Assembly (NCBI RefSeq): GCF_022581195.2
Contig: NC_061472.1
Coordinates: 5,208,001-5,272,000 of the forward strand
DNA: 64,000 bases
Origin: Helicoverpa zea
Taxonomy: Eukaryota; Arthropoda; Insecta; Lepidoptera; Noctuidae
Direction of reading: 5' to 3'
This document shows positions 1-12,187 of this stretch, piece by piece (position 1 is the stretch's first letter; each line of letters begins with the position of its first letter). The position numbers were made by a program, and so were the translations under genes. The notes below the pieces were generated by a model. It was not told the DNA's origin. It searched no databases and saw only the letters and a list, made by a program, of their open reading frames with translations.

Positions 1-1079
1 ATCCCCGGATCGACTGCGCCAAGACCATCGAACCGTGCGGCATTACTTACACTTGCTTAATTAAGCAGTAACGTAATTTCGTTGAAACATTCATCAATTT
101 TAATACGCAAACGTAAATTTGGATTGTTTACAGTTGCTGTCCGATTGAGTGACAGTAAAAAGAAACGGCTTCTTTTTTGTTAAAAATAAATGCAGCTGAT
201 ACAACAACATTGCGACACTCGTGGACTCCCGTGCCGCAGTCTTATGCAACCGTGGATATTTTGATGAATGCCGAATCCATCCCCGCACACATGTGCTTAT
301 ATTTCGAATCCAGGAATTTAACTAAGTAGCACAGAACTGCTGACCGAACTATGTCATTTGTTAACCAGGAGACATTTGGAAAATAATTATAGACTTATAG
401 TAGCAAGCGAACATTCTTCCTTGCGCAATCACGAGCTTTTGTTCAGTAACGGAGCTTGACTTGACATTTTTGTACCCACCACGAGGCATTGATCGGTTTT
501 GAGGGTGAAACAAAGGCATCGTTTTTCTTATCTTTTTAACCGTGTGTTAAATATAGAACCCATTATCAATTTAACATTAAGAGTAAGTTCCTACCAACTG
601 ATATTGCAAAATGCGGGCACCACCAGTGTGAGGGTCAGCCAAACATAAATGTCAAGTCAAGTGGGTAAGCAGACCTATTATGTAATTATTTATTACACTA
701 TAATTTATTTTGGAGAATGAAAATTGACAATTAGCTTTTATAAGTGCCATAACTCCTAAGGATGATGATGATAGAGCCATTGATCAGATTTGAAACCATT
801 TTATTTTTGGCTTTTAAATTAACGAATCCATACCTAGGTCAATATTTACTCAATTGAATGAAGTCTACCTAATATTGTTTTCACATTCTCACTATCCGTA
901 CCGGATCAATCTACAACGGTGATAAAATTCAATGCCTATCATAACGTACGTTTGTTATTTATAAGCAATCTGACGTTAGAGACGCAGGACGCGCAGGTGA
1001 TCGGCAATCGATGTGGTTTTGATGCTACTTGCGTAGAACAACTGTTATAGTTTTTAGTTGGATATCATTCACCTAGCGG
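1..1079. other. Noncoding upstream stretch
   Basis: No gene or recognisable repeat was seen here. The DNA is AT-rich with only short shadow reading frames. It lies directly upstream of the GC-richer stretch read as the first exon of the fucosyltransferase gene, so it may contain distal promoter sequence, but no specific site can be named. Confidence 0.4.
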
Positions 1080-1446
1080 GTAACGTCAGTGAAGGCGCGA
1101 ACTGACGTCCACCTGGAGCGATGGGTGTGTGCACCGTGTATGCCTGTCAATGCAGAGTGGATATGCGGCAAGCGGCGTGACGCGACCTGCGCACGCAGCC
1201 TCGGCCCGCAACTGCCAATAACCCGCTAGAAGCCGTAGAGCGCGCGCCACTCGCTCCTGAACAAAATATCGACGCGTAAACCGACGACCACCCTGATAAC
1301 TCCCTCACAAAACTGTGCCATAGTTTATAGTGCAACCTCCTCAATACTTACGTGAATTTATTTCAAATCAACGCTCGTCGACACCCGTAGAACAGTGCAC
1401 CACGTTATCAGTTTATCAGTGAACTGTACAACACACGTTTTTTCAT
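1080..1446 (+). promoter_or_regulatory. Probable promoter and noncoding first exon of the FucTA gene
   Basis: A locally GC- and CpG-rich stretch in AT-rich surroundings ends at 1446 with a consensus splice donor (cat|gtaagtaat). The next convincing acceptor on this strand that leads into coding sequence is at 16484, just before the FucTA start exon. I infer that this is the 5' untranslated exon of the fucosyltransferase, joined over a ~15 kb intron. The exact transcription start is not visible. It could instead be the first exon of an unrelated noncoding transcript. Confidence 0.4.
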
Positions 1447-2849
1447 GTAAGTAATATATTGTAATATATGTAACTATATTTACTATACGGAATCTATTCA
1501 ATACAATTCATTATCTATTTGTATAAATAACAACACAGTTCCTGCGACAGTATTAGTGGATTCTGAAAGACAGGTTTTCACGGTTGAAAATGATAAAGTG
1601 GTTCATTTTTCGATGAAAAACAATGTTCGTACTCTTTTCAAAATTATTTAAATGATTATTGGAAAATCTTAAGCGTTAAGTAGTAGGTACTAAATGTTAG
1701 TTAATAAGTGAAGTTTATCTTATTAACATGATATATACTTATTTCATAGAGCTTAGATGCAATTATGGTAGCTATCGGGAAGGTTTTTTAAAAGCTGGAC
1801 TGCTAAGGCCACTCGGGTTACGTAAGTTTTGCTTAGTTAAGTACAACTTGCACATAATTTTCTAAATTTTTAAAATTTCTAAACAATCACGCTGTTTTTG
1901 TAAGAAAACCTGAACGTTGTTGAACAATGAATTCATAAAAATTTAACGCCCGTCATCCGTTGCTTTCTCGTTAACGTTTTTTAATTAATTGTAGGAATAT
2001 TTATGCATGTAAAGATTTGCAAATAAAAATTGCTCATGTAGACAGATATATATAGGCACCTATTAATTTACCACACATGGTATGGTCCTAAAAAGCTCAG
2101 AATTTTCAGCTTCAGTGAATAATGAAAACGCACTGTGATGTGCAATGCAATTAGCTGATAACTTTTATATGACAGCAAGGGTCATAATCGAGGCACAGAG
2201 GTCGGATGTCCAGCTGACAACGTAGATTATAATTATGATAAATAATTGGACAGTTAACAGAGTAAATGTACCTACATGCACCAACAAAAAAACTGCGCAA
2301 TCTTCCACCCGCGGTTTCAGTGGGGTCTCAAAAACACTACTTCGATCATCCGGATTTAAAAGTAACCATCCTCGATAAATGGGCTATCAAACATTGAAAT
2401 ACATTAAAAAAAAAAACTATTATATAGGTATGTAAGATATCACCAAAAAATCCCTAAGTTTGAAATATCATTTGAAATTCTAAACAATTCAAATCCCACC
2501 AAAAACATTAAATGTAAAAAAAAGCCAAGCCTCTACGCAATTCTTCCACCGTAAAAAGTTTTGAGATCGCATAGAAGCCAAGTCCTGTTCAACTTTATTT
2601 GTAATAATAAATGAATATTTTGTGACTATATCAATAGTTTTGTTCACATTACAATTATATTGACTTGGTCGTATTTAATACATAATAACAATATACCACA
2701 CTATGTAACTATAAACAAGTAGTAACATTTTGTATATAAATAAATAACAAAGTTATCAATGCAGTTAAAATTCATACACAATGGTCTTGAAAAACCGCAA
2801 ATATAAATTTGTTTCCTATTTTTTATTAAGTTTTAAGGTTTCTATAATT
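1447..2849. other. Intronic DNA without recognisable features
   Basis: AT-rich sequence inside the inferred first FucTA intron. Two loosely similar segments near 2290 and 2530 (each with gcgcaat or acgcaat followed by cttccacc) hint at an old dispersed repeat, but nothing can be classified. Confidence 0.35.
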
Positions 2850-3250
2850 TTCCCTTTATATGTAGCTAATAACCTATCTTGGTGCCAAATTTTAAGGTTC
2901 TAAGTTTGCTAGAAGTACCTTAGACTTTTGATGATCGGTCAGTGAGTCAGTGAGTGACAAAATGGTGTAACTTTGATCGCTCATAACTCGTAAACTATTT
3001 ATTCAAATGTCTTGTAATTTTAAGACTGAGCTTGTTCTAATACTTACTCTTCGTCATCAACCTAAACTCCTAGCTTTGTCCACATGGAAGATACAGGGGG
3101 TTGAAATAGCTACGAAACGCTTCGAGAAAAGATGGTACGGCCGTGCCCGCTTTGCTCGAGTCTTGGCGAGGGCACTGCCGTGCCCTCAGATTAGATTGCT
3201 CCCTTGTTTCTTTCATGGCGATTTGTCTATAGATCGAGGTTTTATCTCCA
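2850..3250. repeat. Dispersed repeat, unclassified
   Basis: The segment includes a string of tcagtgag units followed by a conserved-looking block ending in cgctcataactcgtaaac. This kind of block is common in lepidopteran introns as an interspersed repeat. No coding remnant, terminal repeat or target duplication was found, so the class and edges are approximate. Confidence 0.35.
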
Positions 3251-3589
3251 TATCTTAGGTACCTAGGTATACTCTATGGGCTGGTACTTATGTAAGTAGG
3301 TACTTGTACCTACACTACAAGATAATATTGGTACTTACACGTCAATTCAACTTCATAATGTTATTTTTATCATATTGAGTGATAGGTTCAGTTACAGTAA
3401 ACAACGATTGGATTTTGTTTCATTGTGACTGATATAATTTTTTTTACAATTCCGTGACTGAAAAAGGAATTTCGTCATGTCCTGCCTGTTTGATATTCAA
3501 TCAAAACAAACTACGCAATAAAAATTCTTATAAACGTTAATAGAAAAGTTTTTAATTACTAGGCATGTAAGTAACTACCTATGTATGAA

Positions 3590-3845
3590 AAAAACCGGCT
3601 AATTGTGAGTCGGAATCGCGCACGAAGGGCCCTACCATTATTTATAAAACGGACAAAAATCACGTTTGTTGTATGGGAGCCCCCCAAAATATTAATTTAA
3701 TTCTAGTTTTCAGTATTTGTTGTTATAGCGGCAAAAAAAATACATCATCTGTGAAAATTTCAGCTCTCTTACTATCACGGTTCATGAGATAGCCTGGTGA
3801 CAGAGGAGCGAAAACAATAGGGTCCCGTATTACCCATTGGGTAAC
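3590..3845 (+). repeat. Widespread lepidopteran interspersed repeat fragment
   Basis: It starts with an aaaccggctaa block and the gagtcggaatcgcgcac motif, continues with acgtttgttgtatgggagcc, and ends with gatagcctggtgacagagg and an atagggtcccg tail. This order of motifs is that of a very common insect dispersed repeat, generally taken as a LINE or SINE tail. No coding part remains. Confidence 0.5.
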
Positions 3846-4201
3846 ATTTCGTACCTACAATGAGCCCTAGGTATTGAAATTTTTATATTATAAACCGTTA
3901 TACTATGGCGTGAATCCACATGTGTTGAACATTCGAGGAATGCGAAACATCTGTACCTAAAAATAATAATGTTAGTTTTTAGGAAATGGATGAATGATTC
4001 AAGGACTGCAATTCGGAATACTATAAGTTACATCCTGCTACATATTACTTACTTATAAAGTTGAATAATTTGTTTCCTTTAATACGCGCTAATCGCAATT
4101 CAAAAATATCAACGTTAGATAACCGATTTAGCTGTTTATCCAGGTGCAAGAAGCTATATTCCCGTGGGTCGCGGGTGAAACCGGTGGCAGAAACTAAGTC
4201 A

Positions 4202-5008
4202 TCCTTACTAATATTATAAATCGGAAAGTGAGTTTGTTTGTTTGTTTGTTTGTTTGTTCCGCTTTCACGCCGTAACTACTGAACCGATTGCTTTGAAATT
4301 TTGCGGACGTAAAGTTAGAAGTCCGGAATAAATAATAGGGTACTTTTTATCCCGAAAAAAATAGATATTCCCGAGGGAAAACAAAAATATTGTTTGCTTG
4401 ATGGATGGATTGTAGATGGCGCTGTGTGTCGTTTAAAACAAGGTAATATATTGCAAACGAAACAAAACTAAAAGTAGGTGTTCCGGTGATGCTCATGCGT
4501 AATCTCGATGCCCCTAGACTGTGTAATGGTACCAGGCTGCGTGTCACTCAGCTTGGGTGGAACATTATTACAGCCACTATTTTAACTGGCGCAGCAAAGG
4601 GTGAAAGTGTACTCATTCCTCGGATTCCGATTATTCCAACAGAGCTCCCATTTCAATTTAAAAGACTACAATTTCCTATAAGGGTTTCATTTGCAATGAC
4701 CATTAATAAAGCACAAGGCCAAACTCTAAGGGTTGCTGGAGTACACTTAGAAAAACATTGTTTTTCGCATGGTCAGCTCTATGTAGCGTGTTCCCGGGTT
4801 TCCAGTGCCCAAAATCTGCATGTTTTTGCTCCACGGGAAAACGTATAATATAGTGTACCATTCAGTTTTGGTTTAACAACTAATCGTATCCAGCGTTACA
4901 TCGCGCTTCTTAGATTTTTCCGTGGGAATGAGAAGTTTTCTTATAGTTGTGATTTATACCGCAATATAACCGAATTCCACGCGGGCGAAGCCGCGGGCGG
5001 AAAGCTAG
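4202..5008 (+). mobile_element. Short Helitron with a helicase-tail fragment
   Basis: The element begins with TCCTTACTAATATTATAAAT and ends in a GC-rich hairpin region (gcgggcgaagccgcgggc) followed 7 bases later by CTAG. It sits between a flanking A (4201) and T (5009). These are the hallmarks of Helitrons, which insert between A and T without target duplication. A run of GTTT units lies near the 5' end. At 807 bp it cannot encode the full Rep-helicase, so it is non-autonomous and carries only a fragment of the helicase C-terminus. Confidence 0.85.
4486..4848 (+). pseudogene. Helitron helicase C-terminal fragment
   Basis: The 120-codon frame matches the last part of Helitron Rep-helicases, which are PIF1-like SF1 helicases. 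Visible signatures are LPFQFKRLQFPIRVSFAMTI, then NKAQGQTL and HGQLYVACSRV, the late helicase motifs that close the nucleotide-binding core. The Rep nuclease domain and the Walker A and B motifs are absent. It is therefore a remnant captured in a non-autonomous element, with no independent start signal or function expected. Confidence 0.85.
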
Positions 5009-7020
5009 TATTAAATAATCAATGCCTATCAAGTAGTTCTAAGTGTGAAATAAAGATTGCTGATAAAGACTATCGATAGCTCTTTAGAGGTACTTCAAGG
5101 ATCCAATGCCAATGGCGAAATATGTAAACAATTCTGCACAAGGATCGATAGTAGGTACCTTCTTATGTTTATTCCTACTTGCCAGGTAAATATTTAACTA
5201 TTGCACACTCTCACCCAGGCTATTTCTAAGCTGCTGATTGATTTTGTAATTTCCCGAAAGGTTTTATATGGTGAAATATGTGATAGGTAAAGCGTGAAAT
5301 TTTTCATTCGCAAGTAATAAATCGATAACGGGCTATTAGTTTAAGGGATAACACAACAGTAGGAGAGCAAAAATAAGTACTTTTCGTAATAATAAAGTCT
5401 AGTTTTTATAAGTGTCTAGGACGAATGGATCTATGTTTTAAATAACAGAGTCCAATAGGTAGAGCAAGTAATTCGCCGTTGTATTTAATGCCTTTTCACA
5501 AAATGTTCTTTAAGTTAATATTGCCAATTGTTATAAAAAACACTTATCAAGTTTACAAAAATCTTTTATTCGGGATACTATACTATATAACCAAAGTACC
5601 GTAGTCGATCGGTCATGCAACAACTTAATTTAAATTTTCTATGAAATGAAATTAACGCTGGTGTAACGATAAGAAATCGATAAACTGTAGGCAACCTCGC
5701 CGCAACGGTTTACTCGAAGATGTTATTTATTATATCAACATATTTTTACCTGCCTAGTAAAATACCCGACTGGCAATTATTGCCGAGTGCAGAGTTTCCG
5801 GCCTCTTTCCCGTAAGGCCGCGTAGTGAAGACTATCTGCTACGCCATTTTTCCTTCAGGAGAACATAACATTTTTAATGCTCACGACTACCACGTTTTGT
5901 TAACATTGTCGTAGATATTATTCAGTAGGTATTGTTAGAACAAAGTTGTTCTTATTTAATTGCTCTCTCAATCAAGCTTGATATTTGTTTTCCACGTCCA
6001 CGTTCTATAGAAGAAAACATATTAAATCGATGAACTTAATGCCAATCCCAAGAATTGTATTTCATTGAAACTGAAGAGAGTGCATAGGTAACTGACGGGG
6101 TTTATTTGAAAATAGTTATAGTACTTGTATTGAGAAAGAGAAAGGTGTACTATCATCTGTAGAGCGAGCTAATCAAAACATTATCGACCAAATATTTTCA
6201 AACATAATGTGCGGTACTGTAAACAATTACTTAATACGAATCTACCTATATAGTACAGCTATGTTCTGCCCTATGTATAGCTCAGATAGTCTGCTTAGCT
6301 GTGACAAGATGGCCCAAGTCCCAAAGACGGCTAAGTTTATTTTGATGCAGAACTCTTTTAATGTGATCTCATATGGACCGATTATCAACTGAAACACTGC
6401 TGTGGCGAGTTCAAAACTTTTTAAAAGAGACACATCCATCCTCCTACCCTTATCACAGTTTTATTTGGGGTCGACACAGCATATTTTCACATGTCCATAC
6501 GCTTTTATTTAGGTACCATCTCACAAGTAACAATATTTTGCAGTCATATCGACTTTCGCATGGTCCATCCATCGTTTCCTTGGTCGAAATGTTTTCAATT
6601 CTTTGGAAACACACGGAAGTCTTTCAGCCGCACTCTCATCTTAAATTTTTAATTGCTTTCCATCGGTTCTGTGAAATTGTGACGTAACCCAAGAATGGTA
6701 TGAGAGTAAATATCTACTGAAACTGAAGAAAACAATCAATAATTGAATGAGGGAAGCCGTAATATCCCTACTTGTTTATATTAAAGAAGATTGAATAGGA
6801 TGATGTGGGACATCGGAAAAACTCCGTAGATAACTGAAAATTATTTGCTTATTTAAAGTTTATGCAAATAAACAAGAGGGTATATATCTCATCATATACG
6901 TACCTTTACTGTTATAACGATGAAATGTTGATGGTAACATCGGTATTTGAGTGTCCTGTGTGTCTACACATCCTGTAAAATTACTATAGTAAAACATGCT
7001 ATGTAAACAAAAAATAATTT
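5009..7020. other. Intronic DNA without recognisable features
   Basis: AT-rich sequence in the first FucTA intron. The open frames at 6207-6687 have no recognisable protein family, no splice context and low-complexity composition, so I see nothing here that can be called. Confidence 0.35.
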
Positions 7021-7660
7021 AAAAGGACAATGGGCGATTCCGGTCCAAATGTCCACCACGAACGAGACCTATATGGATAGATAGCCCGTTAAATATAGAA
7101 CAGTTTTTTTTATGAAAGTAAAAAAACATATAATGCCTCAAAAACAGTTACAGCAAAATCAAATAAAACATTTTATAGATTTTTTCTATTTAATTTTTTC
7201 AATTACTTTTCGTGATGTTCGACTTCGTACTTTCTGTAACTTCTGACAAAATAGAATTGTTCATTATTAGAGAGAAGACACCACCAGTTACATCGAACTT
7301 TCTTAGATCCAGGCACCGCTCAGTATATTCAAGCACTTTTGGCGCCTCAATTGGTTAGTGATTTGTACATCCATCGGGCAAAATAATGGGCTGTTTATAT
7401 GCAAATGTGTCTTACTCATCTTAGTTTTAGATAAAGTGCGGAAATGGAAGTGGAATAAAATAAAAAATAATAATTATAACATACAAAAACTACCGAAAAT
7501 TAAGAATATATTTTTGGCTATAACTTTTTTTTGGCATTGTTTTTTTTTACTTTCTTAGTGAAAGTTACTCTAAATTAAGTGGACTATTTAATTATATAGG
7601 TCTCGTTCGTGGTGGACATTTGGACCAAACTTCATACATTCTTGCCCAATCTCCTTTGAC
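7021..7660. mobile_element. MITE-like element with 33-bp inverted arms
   Basis: A perfect 33-bp inverted repeat (7042-7074 against 7594-7626, starting ggtccaaatgtccacc) flanks about 520 bp of very AT-rich sequence. A weaker extension of the inverted repeat reaches ~7021 and ~7660 (aaaggacaatggg against cccaatctccttt). There is no coding capacity. The related motif caaaggagattggg recurs at 11624, suggesting another fragment of the same family. The target duplication was not resolved, so the superfamily is open. Confidence 0.7.
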
Positions 7661-8240
7661 TTTTGCTGGCAATGACTGTAGGTAACATAATAAAAAGGTA
7701 TAAAATACAATCTTGATATAAGTTTATGCACCTCGTATTATGTTTAAGAAATGGTTTTCACGCCTATCTCAAAACGAATTAACGCTGGGATGTTATGAAA
7801 AACAGATGACACGTTTACGAACAAACTTCCAATCGGACACGAATACTATTGTGTTAAGACGAATAGCGCATACGCACATGACTGAGGATTGTCTTACAAG
7901 ATACAAGGCATTCTTGATAAGAAGCGAGTGAGAGCATATTTTTTACATTGATTATTATTGTATCACAAAGCATACACCCCCATTCTCAGATACTTACGAG
8001 AGAGAACGAGCGACATATTATAACTTTCTTTAATCATAGGGTTTTCATAAGAATCTTCGATGATGGCGATGAAGACATAAATTGCTGAGCAAGAAACCTA
8101 AAAACAGAATCCTCAAACCGCAAATGGCCTCGATTAAGGGTCATCGCGTTCTCTATATGACGATGAAACAATAAACAAACCGTTATTGTTGTCTGGGCAA
8201 TCTGTCATAAGTTCTGATCGTATCAGAAACGTGGCCTACA
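7661..8240. other. Intronic DNA without recognisable features
   Basis: No gene or repeat was recognised. The 63-codon frame at 7740 has no known domain and no splice context. Confidence 0.35.
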
Positions 8241-8620
8241 GGGCCCCGATTCTCCTAATTTTACTTAAGCGGCATACGATTCACGTTCGACTCGATTCGA
8301 CTGAAATCCAATCCCGACTCGATTACGATTGAAGCGTATGTGGCATTCCGCAATTTTTTCTTTGAAATAAACGTTTTTATCCTTTTCTGTCATTCAATAA
8401 TGACTCATTTTGTCTGCAAATGATTTACGATTGCAATATGATTGTAGAGCAAACTACCGTATAGACCAAAATCACCAAAATAGCAGACCAATCGAATACC
8501 TACGATTGGTCTTTTATTAGTAGCAGAATGCCCGATTTGGTTAAAACTGCTATTGCGATCATATTGCGATTCAATTTCTATTCGATTTTGACATTATTAA
8601 CTTAGGAGAATCGGGCCCCA
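8241..8620 (-). mobile_element. MITE family A, copy 1
   Basis: It has terminal inverted repeats of the form GGGCCCGATTCTCCTAA and is about 380 bp long. The inside is noncoding and shares long stretches with the copies at 14264 and 48933, but in the opposite orientation (for example the segment that reads tttggtctatacggtagttt in copy 2). Target duplications are not evident, so the superfamily is not assigned. Confidence 0.8.
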
Positions 8621-8885
8621 GATATCTAATGCAGTTACTTACATTTCCACAATCGAAATAAATATTTATAGGCTGGACATCGAACCCGCTGAACTGGAGT
8701 AGCTGACCGCGTAAGTCCGCTTTTAAAACACATTTATAACATTAACGCAATAGCTAAGTGGATAATTTAGATGTCGCCTTTCGCTAGTGATCGCCGCGAA
8801 TGCTTTTAGAACAGGAACGGACATAGAAGAACCAAGTAGACAGGTAAGTAGGTCAATTAATGGAAATTTTAAAAGAAAATTAAAC

Positions 8886-9030
8886 AATGGCACACTCCAT
8901 CCTCCGAGCCTTTTCCCAAACTATGTTGGGGTCGGCTTCCAGTCTAACCGGATTCAGCTGAGTACCAGTGCTTTACAAGAAGCGACAGCCTATCTGACCT
9001 CCTCAACCCAGTTAAACAATGGCTCACTAT
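8886..9030 (+). repeat. Lepidopteran dispersed repeat (TATGTTGGGGTCGGC family)
   Basis: The motif order is ccgagccttttccca, actatgttggggtcggctt, ccagtctaaccggat, gagtaccagtgctttaca, then cctcctcaacccagtt. The same order appears at 50866-50965, and its second half at 45936-46015. It is a dispersed lepidopteran repeat; the parent element is not visible. Confidence 0.6.
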
Positions 9031-12000
9031 CCTAAAGTAAAATGAAAACTATAGCTGTAAAATTAAATAAATTATACCTACCTCTACGATGTGTTTATGT
9101 GACAGTGTTCGGTCACAATAGAGAGGAATCATTTGCAAGCGCACTAAAGACAATGGGGAGAGTGCGACGCTCACACTGATTTGTTCCAGTTTCCTCAGCC
9201 ACCATGGCTGTGCATCATTACGAAAAAGTCGTAGATCAGCTAGCCCACATCCTTTGTGCTAGACTTCGACCTATAGGCCTAGTTTTCTACAGATGTCAAT
9301 GCCACCGTTGTCGCATGGCGGTTATATTGATCAAGTCAAAGATTTTCGTTGTATATTTGCCGATTTAGGTTAAAGTAAAAGTATGATGTCTTCGTAAATG
9401 TATCAAAGAAAGACATTTGCAAATTGTGCTCTATCTATGGTATGCTTAATTGTTTCTTATAAAGTTTAACGCTATGATTAGATATGTGAGTTAAGCACTT
9501 CAATAAGAGGTTGGATTATCTCAATTGGCACAGGTTGATAACAAAATGATTTGATCTCCTTGAGAATATCGTCATAAGTGGTAATAAGATGTAAAACCAG
9601 AGTTTCATATGATTTAATATTTATAAACCTGTTTTGAAATGCAACTTTTCAACAAACGTTTGGACCATCCGATGGGGAAAATAAAATACTATATGCATGT
9701 ACCACAATTTTATGGCAATAGGTACCTACTATAGAAACGTAATAAAATGGATTTCTCTCGAACACATGTTGACCAAATTAATTACTTCACACTTTACAAT
9801 CGCAAAATATGCTAAAGCATACCTACCTATATAAAAATATGCACGCGGACATTTACACAATAACTAATTGCTCGTAAATCGACAAATCTGAATTGCCGTA
9901 CAAAATACTCCGTGTTGAATTTAAATATCATAATGTGGCATTTTGCACCGGATGTGAAAAAACGCATTAAAATTGTACCTACTAACGTATCCTATTTAAA
10001 AACTATTGTCTGCAACGGTAGAGCTTGTTACATGTGGTTGGCGGTTTCTATAGAAATTATAGGAAACTGATTTTCATCCACATTAGGCTTCTCTAACTTT
10101 TATAATCTAACTGCCTGTTCCTCGTGGTTCCACCTAATAAACTACTTCTCGCACCCTAGCCTATATGTCCTTCGAGAATCTAGATCGGTTTGTAGTTTTG
10201 GCGTGAAAGCGCTACAGATATGCAGAGTTACTTTCACCTACTCATAGGTAGGTACCTAAGTACCTAGGCGAAAACTCCCCTAGTTTTGTCAAATTTTCTT
10301 TTTACGTACTTCTGATTTTCCATCGGTATTTTGAAAGTTAACCAAAATACGTGAAGATAATTTCAATTTACGCAACATCTCATAGATTAACTGTAAATGT
10401 TCGGTTTTGTATTATCGGGATAGCATAATGTGTGCATGTAATGTTACGCATATGAGGTCGTCTGGCTTTCACCAGTCATTTTATCATTTAACAACAACAC
10501 ACGGCTCGCGCGACACTATCTGTATATCGCGGTACTTATTTGTACCATGTACCTACTTACCTATTCATATGTATAATAGGTACCTAGCTATAGTATCCAT
10601 AACGATATACTTAAGTATGAATGGCAGTCGAACCTACCAATTAATTTAAATAATGATCTTCACTTGTTTGCAAATTATTTCAGTGGCGGTTACAGGAAAA
10701 TGATTTATTGTATAACATATAAATAGGAAGGATATTGGGTTATTATTTATAGATACCTAATCGGGATTATTTTTACGTAATTTATCCTTATTTTGTACTT
10801 ATTATTTCACCAGTAAGTGCTTAACCACAGTAAATACTTGCTTAACTACGTAGGTAGGTACCTACATACTATGCCTTGTCCCACTTAGTTAATTATGACT
10901 TAAGGGAATAAGTTCTTTTTTTAAACGGTGATATTTAAAGAAAATTTGAATACTTAGTTATTTTGGAGTAATTTGGGTGAGCCCAATTAGAACAGTTTAA
11001 ATAAGTCATTAGTTCCTCCGCTTCTCTCACAAATCTCTTTTGAAATTAAAAATATACACTCTTTTGCAAAAAAAGCGGGCACCTATGCGAAATCTTAGTT
11101 TTAAGGGCTTTACGTGTATTTCAAATGGTTTTAATGATTGTAGTATGTTTCTAGCATCAAAAGGGTTAGCCAAGCATGCGCGAGAGTGTATTCTAAATTT
11201 AAATTTTGTACAATTGCTAAGAAATTGGTTAAACCTTGTTTTGGACTAATTGCTGGCAGAAAGTTCGTCGGTGTTTTGAAAAGTTGTTGAAGTGATTTTC
11301 AGAAAACTGCTAATGCAGTCTTAATTAATGATTAATGTACCTTTTTGTTAGATCAAAACATTTTTGAAAAACTATGCGTATTTGATAAAATTTTCACCTG
11401 CTCTACTATACTGATGATTGATGGCAATGTTAAGAGTTTCGGTATTTTAGTATAAAGCGTTCTTCTGTTTAGATATTATACCCACGTGTTTTAAAATATC
11501 GCTTTTTCATAATTAAACACTATTTAGATGAGTACCAGTACATTGGGCTGCGACAAAACCAATTTAAAGTAAGCAGTGCCGATCACAACTCGTCTCCTTT
11601 CCGACTTTGACATAAAAAATACCAAAGGAGATTGGGTAAGACAATTTGTCTAACCCACAAATTCATATTGCTACCATATTTTGTATGTCAGTGTCAGTTT
11701 TTTATGACAAATCCCGTTCATAAAAGACGTTTAGATTACCTCTGATTAACTACTTTTATCGGCTTACAGGCTTAGATAATGCTCATTCTATTTAATCGTC
11801 GCTTGACATAGTACTTAAAACGCTTAAAACGTTAAACTTTTCGTCAATTTTGAAGTCATAAAATTATATCTCATGCGTATTTGCTCATTTGTAATGGCAC
11901 TTCATGTGACCATAGATATAAAATGGCATAATTATAGCAATACAGTTTACGAGCATCACGAGAGATAAATAAGCATAAAAATTACCTTACTTTGTAATCC

Positions 12001-12037
12001 ATCCATTACAAATATTGTTAACAAGTTTTATCTCTAA
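9031..12037. other. Intronic DNA without recognisable features
   Basis: About 3 kb of AT-rich sequence with many TACCTA motifs. No supported coding region was found; the small frames at 10407 and 11040 match no family I recognise. Confidence 0.35.
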
Positions 12038-12187
12038 CAGCCAGTTTCTTCATCAAAAGTAAAAGTAACGGTCAAATTCATTTTTTCTATTAGTTTTGCT
12101 GTCACTTTAGCCTTGAAAAAACGAATTGACCGTTACTTTTACTTTAGACATTACTTTGACTTTTACTTTTGATGAAGAAACTGGCCG
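12038..12187. mobile_element. Palindromic Harbinger-type MITE
   Basis: This 150-bp element is almost all inverted repeat: GCCAGTTTCTTCATCAAAAG at the left is matched by its complement at the right end, and the arms continue through the aaaagtaacggtcaa block. It is flanked on both sides by TAA (12035-12037 and 12188-12190), the three-base target duplication typical of PIF/Harbinger. It is noncoding. Confidence 0.75.

Noticed and set aside
7740..7931. 63-codon plus-strand frame
   Set aside because: No recognisable domain, no splice context, and the length is expected by chance.
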